This document shows positions 16,511 to 24,655 of a DNA stretch of 64,000 nucleotides, piece after piece. Origin of the DNA: Longitalea luteola (lineage in GTDB: Bacteria > Bacteroidota > Bacteroidia > Chitinophagales > Chitinophagaceae). The notes beneath the pieces were generated by a model. The model was given only the letters and a program-made list of their open reading frames with translations. It was not told the DNA's origin and did no database searches. The stretch lies in the NCBI RefSeq assembly GCF_017356035.1, contig NZ_JAFIQX010000001.1:62001-126000 (forward strand). The letters are read 5' to 3'. Position 1 is the first letter of the stretch, and every line of letters begins with the position of its first letter. The translations under genes and the position numbers were made by a program.

Positions 16511-18994
16511 GTGAAATTTGTCCCTTTATTACTGTTATGCTTTGCAGTTTGTTTTTCCGGTAAAGTGATCGCGCAGAAAAAGTCGGCGTGGGTATCGGGC
16601 AGGGTGGTCGGAGAAAATGAGCAGCCTCTGGCAAATGTGTCGGTAGTGATATTGGGGCGCCTTAAAGGCAGTACGACTTCCGATTCGGGTACGTTCCGAT
16701 TGCAGGTGCCGGCCGATAAAGCGTTTGCCATTGTGTTCAGTTATACGGGGTACAAAACCGAGCAACGCAATTTCCTGCTGAATGAGCAAGAAGAAGAACA
16801 TGTGGTAGTGCGGCTCGAACAGGGGACCCGCGAACTGGAACCCGTGGTCATTACCGACCAGCGGCAGCGGCGTGAGGCCGGACTGGTGGTTATTAATCCC
16901 AAAAACGCGATCAATATTCCTTCTCCCACCGGTGGAATAGAAAGCCTGATAAAAGTATTTGTAGGTTCCAATAATGAATTAACCTCTCAATATTCAGTAC
17001 GCGGTGGTAATTACGATGAGAACCTGATCTACGTTAATGATTTCGAGGTCTTCCGGCCATACCTCGTGCGCAGCGGTCAGCAGGAAGGATTGAGTTTTAT
17101 AAATCCTGAACTCGCCCGTAATGTAAGTTTTTATAACGGCGGCTTCCAGGCCAAATATGGTGATAAAATGTCGTCGGTGCTCGACATTCAATATAAAAAG
17201 CCCCGGCAATTCGGCGGCTCTGCTTATGTGAGCTTGTTGGAACAGGGACTGCACCTGGAAGGCATCACCAAAAACAATAAATTCGGCTACCTCATAGGCG
17301 TTCGCAACCGCAGTAACCGCAACCTGCTCAAGAGCCAGGAAACACAAGGAAACTATGTGCCCTCTTCTTCCGACCTGCAGGCGCTGTTGACCTATCAGCT
17401 CAATGCGAAGAACAGCATCGAACTGCTGGGCAATATCTCCCAAACGAAATTCACGCTCATACCTGAATACAGTCAGCTCACATCTTCGGTATTCTCGCCG
17501 TATTTCAGCGCCAACCTGGGACTGGACATCTATTTCGATGGCCGCGAAGAAGACCGTTACCGCACCAATATGGTGGGGCTGGCATTAACCCAGCAACCTA
17601 AAAAGAACCTGCGGTTGAAATGGATGCTGAGCCGTTTTGAGAACGACGAACGCGAAGGCCTCGATATAACCGGAGCGTACATCTTTGGCGAACGCGAATT
17701 TGATAAAAGCAAAGCTGATTTCGGACTGATCAATAATCCGCTGGGCGCAGGGCTGTATCAAACCTATGCCCGTAACAAACTGAACATACAGGTATGGAAC
17801 GCCTCACATAAAGGCATGCTCGATAAAGGCAGACATTATCTGCAATGGGGACAAAGCGCCGAGCGGCAAACCATCAGCGATAAACTGCACGAATGGGAAT
17901 ACCAGGATTCCGCCGGTTACAGTTTGCCCCATGATCCCAATGGTCTTATACTGAACAAAGTGTTGAATTCAAAAGCCGATATTACCATTACGCGGCTTAC
18001 CGGTTACATTCAGGACAATATCATTTTGCATGATTCCATGGGCGTGGTATTGCAGGCCGGGATCAGGTATAACTACAATGACCTGAATAACGAATTACTG
18101 TTATCGCCCCGCATTGGTTTTTCCTGGAAGCCTGCGCACTGGAAACGCGATATCATCTTTCACGGCGCTGCCGGAATTTACAACCAACCGCCTTTTTACC
18201 GGGAATTACGCCGCTATGATGGCACCGTGAACAAAGACCTGAAAGCACAAAAAAGCTGGCAGGTAACAGCCGGGTTCAATTATAATTTCCGCTCTGGTAA
18301 CCGGCCGTTCCGCATAACCACTGAAGCTTATTACAAAAACATGTGGGATGTGGTGCCGTACGATATTGACAACGTGCGGTTGCGTTATTTTGGCGAGAAC
18401 CGGGCAAAAGCATATGCTGCCGGATTCGAGACCCGCCTTTTCGGCGAGTTGGTGAAAGATGCAGAAAGCTGGGTTAGCCTTGGGTTTATGCGTACCCGTG
18501 AGAACCTGAAAGGCGATACCTATTACGATTACAAGATCGATGGCGCCGGAACAGTGACGGATAGTTCGTTGCAGGAAGCAGGTTGGTTACGCCGGCCCTC
18601 AGACCGCTTGTTCACCTTTGGGATGTTCCTGCAGGATTACCTCAGCACTAACAAGAATCTGAAAGTGTATCTCAATTTCCTTTACGGAAGTAACATGCCG
18701 TACAATATTCCCAATAGTGTAAAATACCGCAATGCCCTGGTCATAGATCCTTATATCCGGATTGATATTGGTTTCAGCGCCCTGCTGCTCGATAGCGAAA
18801 AAAGCAACCGCCGCAGCCACAGTCCCTTCCGCAATTTTGAGAACATCTGGGCTACACTCGAGGTGTTCAACCTGATCGACCGGGACAATACCATCTCTTA
18901 CATGCTGATCAAAGACTTTTCCAATACTGTCTTTGCGATGCCCAACCGGCTTACTCCACGTTTGCTGAACCTGAAGCTGGTGGCCAGGTTTTAA
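16511..18994 (+). CDS. TonB-dependent receptor with carboxypeptidase-like N-domain
   Basis: The 827-residue protein starts at GTG 16511 with a signal peptide (PLLLLCFAVCFSGKVIAQ). Residues about 26-108 are a carboxypeptidase-regulatory-like domain (VSGRVVGENEQPLANVSVVI, then TSDSGTFRLQVP). The plug lies at about 110-230 (SQYSVRGGNYDENLIYVNDF, GGFQAKYGDKMSSVLDIQYK), and the rest is a 22-strand barrel ending in a C-terminal Phe (LKLVARF). It imports a ligand across the outer membrane using TonB energy. No SusD-like partner follows, so it is not a classic polysaccharide locus and the ligand is unknown. Confidence 0.92.
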   Translation: MKFVPLLLLCFAVCFSGKVIAQKKSAWVSGRVVGENEQPLANVSVVILGRLKGSTTSDSGTFRLQVPADKAFAIVFSYTGYKTEQRNFLLNEQEEEHVVVRLEQGTRELEPVVITDQRQRREAGLVVINPKNAINIPSPTGGIESLIKVFVGSNNELTSQYSVRGGNYDENLIYVNDFEVFRPYLVRSGQQEGLSFINPELARNVSFYNGGFQAKYGDKMSSVLDIQYKKPRQFGGSAYVSLLEQGLHLEGITKNNKFGYLIGVRNRSNRNLLKSQETQGNYVPSSSDLQALLTYQLNAKNSIELLGNISQTKFTLIPEYSQLTSSVFSPYFSANLGLDIYFDGREEDRYRTNMVGLALTQQPKKNLRLKWMLSRFENDEREGLDITGAYIFGEREFDKSKADFGLINNPLGAGLYQTYARNKLNIQVWNASHKGMLDKGRHYLQWGQSAERQTISDKLHEWEYQDSAGYSLPHDPNGLILNKVLNSKADITITRLTGYIQDNIILHDSMGVVLQAGIRYNYNDLNNELLLSPRIGFSWKPAHWKRDIIFHGAAGIYNQPPFYRELRRYDGTVNKDLKAQKSWQVTAGFNYNFRSGNRPFRITTEAYYKNMWDVVPYDIDNVRLRYFGENRAKAYAAGFETRLFGELVKDAESWVSLGFMRTRENLKGDTYYDYKIDGAGTVTDSSLQEAGWLRRPSDRLFTFGMFLQDYLSTNKNLKVYLNFLYGSNMPYNIPNSVKYRNALVIDPYIRIDIGFSALLLDSEKSNRRSHSPFRNFENIWATLEVFNLIDRDNTISYMLIKDFSNTVFAMPNRLTPRLLNLKLVARF

Positions 18995-19398
18995 ACCGTG
19001 GTCCCGTGGCCGTTTTCCGGGTATCTGCTTCGTACCTGAAGCGTACCAGGAGCGCAAATCTGTCGCCGTTGTCACGCCGGTAACACATAGGCGTGCCGTA
19101 GATATCCCGTACCTATAAAGGAACGGCTTATATACGAGACATATACGGAATATCTACGAAACATAGGCGAATCTGGTATGGCGCAGGTACGGAACAGAGC
19201 TGGTGCCCAACAGAAGCCATCTCGTTTTGTCATTATGGTCAACCATTCCCGTTTTACCACCTTTTTTCCGGAAATGAGAATAAGACGTTGCAACATAAAC
19301 TTATAAGTTCCTGATTTTAAGTGATTTGTTTTTTGGCACTTTATAGGAATGCATATAGAACCTGAGAAGGATAATAACAATACCCTAAACCCTTAAAC
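18995..19398. other. Spacer of about 400 bases with degenerate TATACG motifs
   Basis: No convincing gene lies here. From about 19105 to 19190 short related strings recur (CTATAAAGGAACGG, TATATACGAGACA, TATACGGAATATC, TACGAAACATAGG), a loose repeat of about 12-13 bases. A leftward frame of about 100 codons across it has the biased composition of such repeats and no motif. Confidence 0.4.
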
Positions 19399-19674
19399 GT
19401 GAGCATTATGATGGCTGTAAATGTAATAACAACCCGACCCAACCCATTCATTTCATCCCTGACGCTGGAGATCACAGCCTCGGAGGATCAACCCGGTGTA
19501 GTGCGGATGGTAGATACCACCGGAAAGATCATCAGTCTTTTTTTATGGAAGCTGAAGAAAGGCGTTAACATCAGCAATATTAACAACCTGAATAAACTGG
19601 ATACCGGAATGTACCTGCTGGATGTAATGGATGAAAAAGGCCACATTTTATGCAGCACCAAAGTGGTGAAGTAA
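19399..19674 (+). CDS. Stand-alone type IX secretion C-terminal-domain-like protein (copy 1)
   Basis: The 91-residue product (GTG at 19399, or ATG at 19408 for 88 residues) is almost only a Por-secretion-tail-like domain: TTRPNPFISSLTLEI, then VVRMVDTTGKIISLF, then LDTGMYLLDVMDEKGHIL and the ending STKVVK. This follows the type A tail pattern (PNPF...G-x-Y-x-L-x-V...G...K-x-V/I-x-K). Normal carriers have a signal peptide and a large passenger; here neither is present. A close relative lies at 19894-20310. Possible roles are a decoy, chaperone or structural unit, or a remnant of a larger gene. Confidence 0.7.
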   Translation: MSIMMAVNVITTRPNPFISSLTLEITASEDQPGVVRMVDTTGKIISLFLWKLKKGVNISNINNLNKLDTGMYLLDVMDEKGHILCSTKVVK

Positions 19675-19893
19675 ATGTTTTTTTCCTTGGCGCCATGGAA
19701 ACCTGTACATGTTCATTTACCGTAGCAAAGAGAAACCTGTAGTAGGGGCGCAAAACGCCGACATAGTTTCCCAAATTAATAAAATTTACTCCCAAAAAGA
19801 GACGAATAGAAAAGACCCTGTAGCTTATATTGCTGATTATGAGTGTATTGAAATGTGGCATTTGATTAGTAATCTTTAATTAAACCATTATTT

Positions 19894-20310
19894 GTGATAC
19901 CATTAAGCCATAATCAAAGCACAGAAAAGCACAAGGCGGAGAAAAACGCTGTTTCGATGCGGCAAAAACTGAACAGGTTATTGCAGATCGATCAGGCCGG
20001 ACCGAATGGAAATGAAACTTCGTCAGAAGTTCAAAAATCAGAAAATATGATCCCTAAAGTTGTAGTCCGCCCGAACCCTTTTTTCACTTCGATCACATTA
20101 GATGTTACTTGTGCCCAGGGCAAACATGTAATTGTGCGGATGTTCGATGAGGATGATAAGATCGTGAAGATGTTCAGCTGGTTCCTGGTAAAAGGAATAA
20201 ACATAACCAACATAAGCGAAGTAGAGTTTTTGCCGTCAGGTGTTTATTCACTCGACATTGTAGACCTGGAAGGCGATGTTTTGTACAGCACACAAATTTC
20301 AAAAGGCTAG
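19894..20310 (+). CDS. Stand-alone type IX secretion C-terminal-domain-like protein (copy 2)
   Basis: This is a paralogue of the gene at 19399. The frame opens at GTG 19894 (138 residues); an ATG at 20047 would give 87 residues matching copy 1 in length. Residues about 1-50 are charged and have no signal peptide (HKAEKNAVSMRQKLNRLLQI). The tail-like domain follows: VVVRPNPFFTSITLDV, VIVRMFDEDDKIVKMFSW, LPSGVYSLDIVDLEGDVLY and STQISKG. Aligned residues shared with copy 1 include RPNPF, SxTLxxT, VRMxD, KI, KGxNIxNI and GxYxLDxxDxxGxxLxST. A terminator follows directly. Confidence 0.7.
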   Translation: MIPLSHNQSTEKHKAEKNAVSMRQKLNRLLQIDQAGPNGNETSSEVQKSENMIPKVVVRPNPFFTSITLDVTCAQGKHVIVRMFDEDDKIVKMFSWFLVKGINITNISEVEFLPSGVYSLDIVDLEGDVLYSTQISKG

Positions 20311-20341
20311 AGAAATATTTAACCCCTAACCCCCACGTAGA

Positions 20342-20369
20342 GGAGTTGTTGCGAAACAGCTCCTTTTTT
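20342..20369 (+). terminator. Terminator after copy 2 of the tail-domain genes
   Basis: GGAGTTGTT (20342-20350) pairs with AACAGCTCC (20355-20363, one G-T pair), followed by six T. Confidence 0.75.
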
Positions 20370-20374
20370 GTTTA

Positions 20375-20409
20375 TGCTAAACGCTTAATGCTTAACGCTG
20401 AACGCTTTA
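20375..20409. repeat. Short 7-mer array (GCTTAAC type)
   Basis: GCTAAAC, GCTTAAT, GCTTAAC, GCTGAAC, GCTTTAT run in tandem with period 7. It has the same words as at 16168 and 60476. Confidence 0.7.
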
Positions 20410-20558
20410 TTTTTGATAAACGACAAGCCTTCGGCTAATAACGACTGCCGCAATAAAGGCCCGGTACCCTGAAAGCTGTAACCTTCAACAGTGCCCTACA
20501 AAGCCTCAAGCTATAATTAATCGCCCTCCTGCCTTCCGGGTAACTGGTAACTATGTCT

Positions 20559-20566
20559 TATTTTTG
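20559..20566 (+). promoter_or_regulatory. Possible -7 element (TATTTTTG) very close to the pdxJ start
   Basis: TATTTTTG matches TAnnTTTG exactly but ends only 3 bases before the pdxJ ATG, which would imply a leaderless mRNA. No TTG at the expected distance was found. Confidence 0.35.
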
Positions 20567-20569
20567 GGC

Positions 20570-21286
20570 ATGACTAAGCTGAGTGTAAACATCAACAAAT
20601 TTGCAACGTTACGCAATAGCCGCGGAGGTAATAACCCCGATGTAGTTAAGGCAGCCATCGATGCCCAGCGTTTTGGCGCCGATGGAGTAACAGTGCATCC
20701 GCGTCCCGACGAGCGGCATATCCGCTACGACGATGTACGGGCCATTAAAAAGATCATTACTACCGAATTCAATATTGAAGGCAATTGCAGTGAGCAGAAA
20801 TTTGTAGACCTGGTGCTGGAAGCACAACCCCACCAGGTTACGCTTGTTCCGGATGCCCTGGGGCAGCTGACATCAGACCATGGCTGGGATACCATTACCC
20901 ACCGCGATTATTTGCGGGAGATGATCCAGGTATTTCAAAAAGCAGGGATCCGTGTATCGATCTTTGTTGATCCGGTGGTAGAAATGGTTAATGGCGCTGC
21001 TGAAACCGGTACCGACCGCATTGAACTGTATACCGAAGGCTACGCCCGCGAATATGCGAACAGCCCCGAAAAAGCGATCGCCAGCTATGTACAGGCCGCC
21101 AAAAGAGCCAATGAGCTGAAGCTGGGTATCAATGCCGGCCACGATCTTGACCTGAATAACCTGGCTTATTTTGCAAAGCACATTCCTGGTTTACTGGAAG
21201 TATCAATAGGCCACGCATTGATTGCTGATGCGCTGTACCTGGGATATGAAAATACCATTCAGTTGTATAAAAGACAGTTGAAGTAA
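20570..21286 (+). CDS. pdxJ: Pyridoxine 5'-phosphate synthase
   Basis: The ATG at 20570 gives 238 residues, the normal PdxJ length. The enzyme condenses 1-deoxyxylulose 5-phosphate with 3-amino-2-oxopropyl phosphate to form pyridoxine 5'-phosphate, in vitamin B6 synthesis. Motifs: LSVNINKFATLRNSRGG at the N-terminus, DGVTVHPRPDERHIRYDDV with the catalytic His, FNIEGNCS, QVTLVPD, and GINAGHDLDLNNL with the second His, then EVSIGHALIADALYLG. It is a single gene, followed by a CAAGGCA-type array. Confidence 0.95.
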   Translation: MTKLSVNINKFATLRNSRGGNNPDVVKAAIDAQRFGADGVTVHPRPDERHIRYDDVRAIKKIITTEFNIEGNCSEQKFVDLVLEAQPHQVTLVPDALGQLTSDHGWDTITHRDYLREMIQVFQKAGIRVSIFVDPVVEMVNGAAETGTDRIELYTEGYAREYANSPEKAIASYVQAAKRANELKLGINAGHDLDLNNLAYFAKHIPGLLEVSIGHALIADALYLGYENTIQLYKRQLK

Positions 21287-21355
21287 AGGCACAAAGCACA
21301 AGGAACGGGAACAATGAGTTTCGCTTGTGCCTTGTGTTTTGTCTCTTGTAGCCTT
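21287..21355. repeat. Inverted 7-mer array (GGCACAA type)
   Basis: AAGGCACAAAGCACAAGGAA (21286-21305) is matched by CTTGTGCCTTGTGTTTTGTC (21324-21343) in reverse complement, making an interrupted hairpin between convergent pdxJ and the small acetyltransferase. Related direct words occur at 37398-37466. Confidence 0.65.
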
Positions 21356-21632
21356 AGGCCAGTACGTCCTGCCAGTCTTTTGTCCTGTCCAGAACAGATT
21401 TTGCAAAAGGGCAGAGGGGTACGATCTTGATGTTATGGGTGCGGGCATATTCAACGGCGGTATGTACCATTTGTTTTCCAACGCCTTTTCCTTCCAGGGA
21501 TTCATCGACCTCAGTATGTTCGATGATCATTTTGTTAGGGGCCATTGTGTACACCATTTCTGCCAGGATAGCGCCATCCTGCCCGACGTAAAACATACCC
21601 TTTCCTTCTAATTGTTTGTGTTGTATTACCAT
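21354..21632 (-). CDS. Small GCN5-like N-acetyltransferase (YjdJ type)
   Basis: The ATG at 21632 gives 92 residues. The short GNAT form is recognisable from FYVGQDGAILAEMVYTMAPN, then IIEHTEVDESLEGKGVGKQM with the acetyl-CoA loop (Q/G-x-x-G: GKGVGK), then IKIVPLCPFAKSVLDR. These 90-100 residue proteins lack the usual N-terminal GNAT strands and have unknown acceptors. The longer frame adds a leucine- and tyrosine-rich leader with no support. Confidence 0.8.
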   Translation of the reverse strand: MVIQHKQLEGKGMFYVGQDGAILAEMVYTMAPNKMIIEHTEVDESLEGKGVGKQMVHTAVEYARTHNIKIVPLCPFAKSVLDRTKDWQDVLA

Positions 21633-21795
21633 AATGAATAGGAATATGCAATAATTATAAAAATTATTCATTCGGCAAACGGTCCGGGGGTTAAGTTATT
21701 GCCATGATCGGTAACGTATGTTGATCAATTTCAACTAATTCCGGCTCACCTGCAATTGAAGGGTAAAAATCGTATTTTTATTTAAATTGTTGGTT

Positions 21796-22041
21796 ATGGA
21801 CAAGAAGAAATTGGAGGAAGAATTACACCAATATATTGATAATCTTGAGGATGAAATGGCATTGTAAATGCTGCATGAAGCGGCGGTGGCCTATGAAACG
21901 GCGGCAGACAAGGGCGCGATAGAGGAGCTAACGCCAGAACAACAAAAGCGGTTGAAGGAATCATTAGAGCAGCTGAACAATGGACAATGGAAGTCACATG
22001 AAGAGGTAAAGAAAGAGGCAAGATCATGGCTGCGCAAATAA
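21796..22041 (+). pseudogene. Decayed RelB/ParD-like antitoxin gene (in-frame TAA)
   Basis: From ATG 21796 the frame reads MDKKKLEEELHQYIDNLEDE and then hits TAA at 21865, yet the same frame continues for another 57 codons (LHEAAVAYETAADKGAIEEL, TPEQQKRLKESLEQLNNG, KSHEEVKKEARSWLRK) to a normal stop at 22039. One C-to-T change (CAA to TAA) would explain the break. The continuing segment looks like a small acidic antitoxin with a C-terminal toxin-binding helix. Its end overlaps the start of the toxin remnant by 16 bases, the usual arrangement of such pairs. Confidence 0.7.
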
Positions 22042-22323
22042 GGTGGTCTGATAATGCGATCCAGGATTATAGAAACGTAGTGGAATATTGTTGGAGACCG
22101 GAATGAGGATATTGCCTTACGTTTTATAGAGTTATTGGAACATAAAATACAACAGATCGTTAAACACCCTTTTATGGGGTTACGATCCCAAAACGATCCT
22201 GAAATCTGAAGCATTTCCATTACGAAGCACAATCGCCTATATTATAGGAAAACTAAAGAATGGCTTGAAATAGTGAATATTTTCGATACCCGCCAACATC
22301 CCGCTAAAAATAAATACAGTTAA
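22026..22323 (+). pseudogene. Decayed ParE/RelE-like toxin gene (frameshift and in-frame TGA)
   Basis: The ATG at 22026 opens a frame MAAQIRWSDNAIQDYRNVVEY that ends at TGA 22104. The protein continues in another frame from about 22102: NEDIALRFIELLEHKIQQIV, KHPFMGLRSQNDPEI, then TGA at 22207, then SISITKHNRLYYRKTKEWLE, IVNIFDTRQHPAKNKYS and a stop at 22321. This is a typical ParE toxin (xQIxWSxxAxxD, KHPFMG, ITKHNRLYY, IVNIFDTRQHP). The TGA at 22207 again fits a C-to-T change of CGA. The toxin must be inactive. Confidence 0.8.
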
Positions 22324-22344
22324 ACAAAAAAAATTTGGTCAAAT

Positions 22345-22352
22345 CATTTTTG
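22345..22352 (+). promoter_or_regulatory. Likely -7 element of the trp operon
   Basis: CATTTTTG is a 7/8 match to TAnnTTTG, 20 bases before the leader peptide ATG. No TTG at the normal distance was found, so the upstream box is uncertain. Confidence 0.4.
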
Positions 22353-22372
22353 CACAGCACTTTTGTAACTCA

Positions 22373-22435
22373 ATGAAAAAGCAATTACAAAATAATCATT
22401 GGTGGTGGCATACAAACTCTAAAAGGGGCTTGTAA
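22373..22435 (+). CDS. trpL: Tryptophan operon leader peptide
   Basis: A 20-residue frame, MKKQLQNNHWWWHTNSKRGL, has three consecutive Trp codons (22400-22408). It lies 88 bases before trpE and is followed by an antiterminator/terminator pair. Ribosome stalling at the Trp codons when charged tRNA-Trp is scarce would leave 22425-22430 (GGGGCT) free. When Trp is plentiful the ribosome runs to the stop at 22433 and covers it. This is the classic logic of transcription attenuation. The gene is too short for ordinary gene finders. I regard the peptide as real because codons, spacing and RNA structure all agree. Confidence 0.9.
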   Translation: MKKQLQNNHWWWHTNSKRGL

Positions 22436-22498
22436 GCTACTGTTTGATGTTTATTAACACCATATTCAGCCCCGACGATACTGTCGGGGTTTTTTTTT
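22425..22498 (+). promoter_or_regulatory. trp attenuator: antiterminator and terminator
   Basis: Terminator: CCCCGAC (22470-22476) pairs perfectly with GTCGGGG (22483-22489) around GATACT, followed by nine T. Antiterminator: GGGGCT (22425-22430, inside the last codons of the leader peptide) is complementary to AGCCCC (22468-22473), which overlaps the 5' arm of the terminator, so the two structures exclude each other. A further pairing is possible between the Trp codons (TGGTG) and CACCA (22458-22462). Confidence 0.88.
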
Positions 22499-22522
22499 GA
22501 CCGTTCTTAATGAGGCTGATAA

Positions 22523-23947
22523 ATGAAAAAGATAAATATCACTACCAATTGTAAAAAGCTGCTGGCCGATGTGTTCACACCGGTAGGCATTTACCTCCGG
22601 GTGCGCGATCGCTTTCGCGATACAGTACTGCTCGAAAGTACCGACCACCACGCCGCAGATAACAGTTACTCTTTCATTTGTATCAATGCCATCGCCGGTA
22701 TTGAGATCACTTCTTCAAAAAGCATCGAATATAAATTACCTGGTCAGCCTCCTGAAAAAGCCTCCATTTCAAACAGCGCCGAAGTACCGGAAAAACTGTG
22801 GGAGTTCATGCAGCGCTTTGAAGCCCTTCCCGGCAGCCGGGAAGCCAAATTCGCCCAGGGCTTATACGGCTACACGACTTATGACGCGGTTCAATTTTTT
22901 GATACCATTCACCTGGGCGTTGAACGGAAATCGCCCAACGGCCAACCGGTGATCCCGCTCATGCGTTACAGGCTATACCAATATGTAATAGCCATCAATC
23001 ATCATAAAGACGAATTATTTATTTGCGAGAACACCATGCCAGGCGTTGAAAGCGAACTGGCGGTGGTAGAATCGTTGATCCGCAGTAAAGATGTGCCGGT
23101 CTATCCGTTCAAAGCGAAAGGACCTGAGGCCTCCAACATGACCGACAACGATTACATCGACATGGTGAAGAAAGGTATTCAGAGCTGCTTACGCGGCGAT
23201 GTATTCCAGATCGTGCTTAGCCGCTGTTTTGAGCAGGGCTTTACCGGCGATGAATTCGCCGTTTACCGGGCTTTGCGCAGCATCAATCCCTCGCCTTATC
23301 TTTTCTTTTTCGATTATGGCGATTACAAACTGATGGGATCTTCTCCCGAGGCACAGCTCATCATGCAGAACGGCAAAGCCATCGTGCATCCCATTGCAGG
23401 CACGTTTAAACGAACCGGCGATGACGAGACAGATCAACGCGAAGCAGAGCGCCTCTTGCAGGATGCCAAAGAAAATGCAGAACATGTGATGCTGGTTGAT
23501 CTGGCCCGCAATGACCTGAGCCGCCTGTGCGATGATGTAAAAGTAGATCACTATCGCGAAGTGCAGTATTATTCGCATGTTATACATCTGGTAAGTGAAG
23601 TAAGCGGTAAAGTGCGTACCGGAAGCAATCCGTTTGCCTTGCTGGCCAAAACTTTTCCCGCAGGTACATTAAGCGGTGCGCCCAAGTTCAAGGCCATGGA
23701 ACTCATTGATGCCTTTGAACCCACGGCCAGAAGTTACTATGGCGGCGCTATCGGGTTTATGGGATTTGACGGACAATGCAATCATGCCATTATGATACGC
23801 ACGTTCATGAGCCGGCAAAACAAACTGATTTACCAGGCCGGCGCCGGTGTGGTGGCTGCCAGCAAACCCGAAAGTGAATTGCAGGAAGTAAATAACAAAC
23901 TGGGCGCTTTGAAAAAAGCGATCGTATTTGCCCAGGAAATAATTTAA
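22523..23947 (+). CDS. trpE: Anthranilate synthase component I
   Basis: The 474-residue protein is the chorismate-binding subunit, which makes anthranilate from chorismate with ammonia supplied by TrpG. The feedback-inhibition motif LLES is at residues 36-39, indicating Trp sensitivity. Catalytic segments include FQIVLSRCFEQGF, PSPYLFFFDYGDYKLMGSSP, PIAGTFKRTGDDETDQREAE, HVMLVDLARNDLSRLC and FPAGTLSGAPKFKAMELID. The length is normal for a stand-alone TrpE. It is the first structural gene behind the attenuator. A GC-rich hairpin (23962-23986) lies in the gap before trpG. Confidence 0.97.
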   Translation: MKKINITTNCKKLLADVFTPVGIYLRVRDRFRDTVLLESTDHHAADNSYSFICINAIAGIEITSSKSIEYKLPGQPPEKASISNSAEVPEKLWEFMQRFEALPGSREAKFAQGLYGYTTYDAVQFFDTIHLGVERKSPNGQPVIPLMRYRLYQYVIAINHHKDELFICENTMPGVESELAVVESLIRSKDVPVYPFKAKGPEASNMTDNDYIDMVKKGIQSCLRGDVFQIVLSRCFEQGFTGDEFAVYRALRSINPSPYLFFFDYGDYKLMGSSPEAQLIMQNGKAIVHPIAGTFKRTGDDETDQREAERLLQDAKENAEHVMLVDLARNDLSRLCDDVKVDHYREVQYYSHVIHLVSEVSGKVRTGSNPFALLAKTFPAGTLSGAPKFKAMELIDAFEPTARSYYGGAIGFMGFDGQCNHAIMIRTFMSRQNKLIYQAGAGVVAASKPESELQEVNNKLGALKKAIVFAQEII

Positions 23948-23961
23948 TAGTACCCGGCTTG

Positions 23962-23986
23962 TCCGCCAAAGCCGCCGGCTGGCGGA
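23962..23986. repeat. GC-rich hairpin between trpE and trpG
   Basis: TCCGCCA (23962-23968) and TGGCGGA (23980-23986) form a stem; GAGAAGGCGGAGCA follows. A related string (TTCTCCGCCTGCTC) recurs in reverse orientation at 32817-32830 before hisIE. It resembles dispersed REP-like elements. Confidence 0.5.
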
Positions 23987-24009
23987 GAAGGCGGAGCAGC
24001 ATAACATAA

Positions 24010-24585
24010 ATGAACATGAAGATCCTTGTTTTCGATAATTACGATTCCTTTACCTACAACCTGGTACACCTGGTTGAAAAGATCCTGCATCAAAAAGTAG
24101 ATGTACACCGCAACGATCAGATCCCGTTGGAAAAAGTGAAGGATTACGATAAGATCATTTTGTCGCCGGGTCCGGGCATCCCTGAGGAAGCAGGTTTGTT
24201 GCTGCCGCTGATTAAAGAATATGCGGCAACCAAATCGATCCTGGGGGTTTGTTTAGGTCATCAGGCTATTGGCCAGGCCTTTGGTGGAAAACTGGTCAAT
24301 CTTAGTACCGTGTACCATGGAGTAGCTACGCCGGTACAGGTGATTAATCGTGATAAACCGCTCTTCAATGGGTTGCCCGACGAGTTTGAGGTAGGCCGTT
24401 ATCATAGCTGGGTAGTAAGTGAAGAAGCGTTCCCAAAAGAGCTGGAGATCACAGCCCGGGATTCCAACAACTTTATTATGGCTTTACAGCATAAACAATA
24501 CGATGTGCAGGGCGTGCAGTTCCATCCGGAGAGTGTATTAACGCCAAAAGGAGAAGAGATTCTTAGAAACTGGCTCAAAGCATAA
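24010..24585 (+). CDS. trpG: Anthranilate synthase component II (glutamine amidotransferase)
   Basis: This 191-residue class I amidotransferase has the oxyanion segment LSPGPGIPEE, the nucleophile elbow GVCLGHQ (Cys81) and FHPESVLTP (His172, Glu174). It hydrolyses glutamine and channels ammonia to TrpE. The start could also be the Met two codons later. In some bacteria the same subunit serves folate synthesis (PabA); position in the operon favours TrpG. Confidence 0.95.
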   Translation: MNMKILVFDNYDSFTYNLVHLVEKILHQKVDVHRNDQIPLEKVKDYDKIILSPGPGIPEEAGLLLPLIKEYAATKSILGVCLGHQAIGQAFGGKLVNLSTVYHGVATPVQVINRDKPLFNGLPDEFEVGRYHSWVVSEEAFPKELEITARDSNNFIMALQHKQYDVQGVQFHPESVLTPKGEEILRNWLKA

Positions 24586-24586
24586 T

Positions 24587-24619
24587 TAGCTAATGTGCTG
24601 ATATGCTAATGTGCTAACG
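24587..24619. repeat. 8-mer array (GCTAATGT type) between trpG and trpD
   Basis: GCTAATGT, GCTGATAT, GCTAATGT, GCTAACGA run in tandem with period 8. The same words recur at 45811-45860. Confidence 0.7.
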
Positions 24620-24655
24620 AAATTCAGTAATTAACGATTCTCTATTCATCATAAT

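Noticed and set aside
19332-19350. Sigma-54-like TTGGCAC upstream of the first tail-domain gene
   Set aside because: The second box (TTGC at the required spacing) is absent.
19072-19380. Leftward 102-codon frame downstream of the TonB receptor
   Set aside because: It crosses degenerate TATACG repeats and shows no motif, signal peptide or conserved composition.
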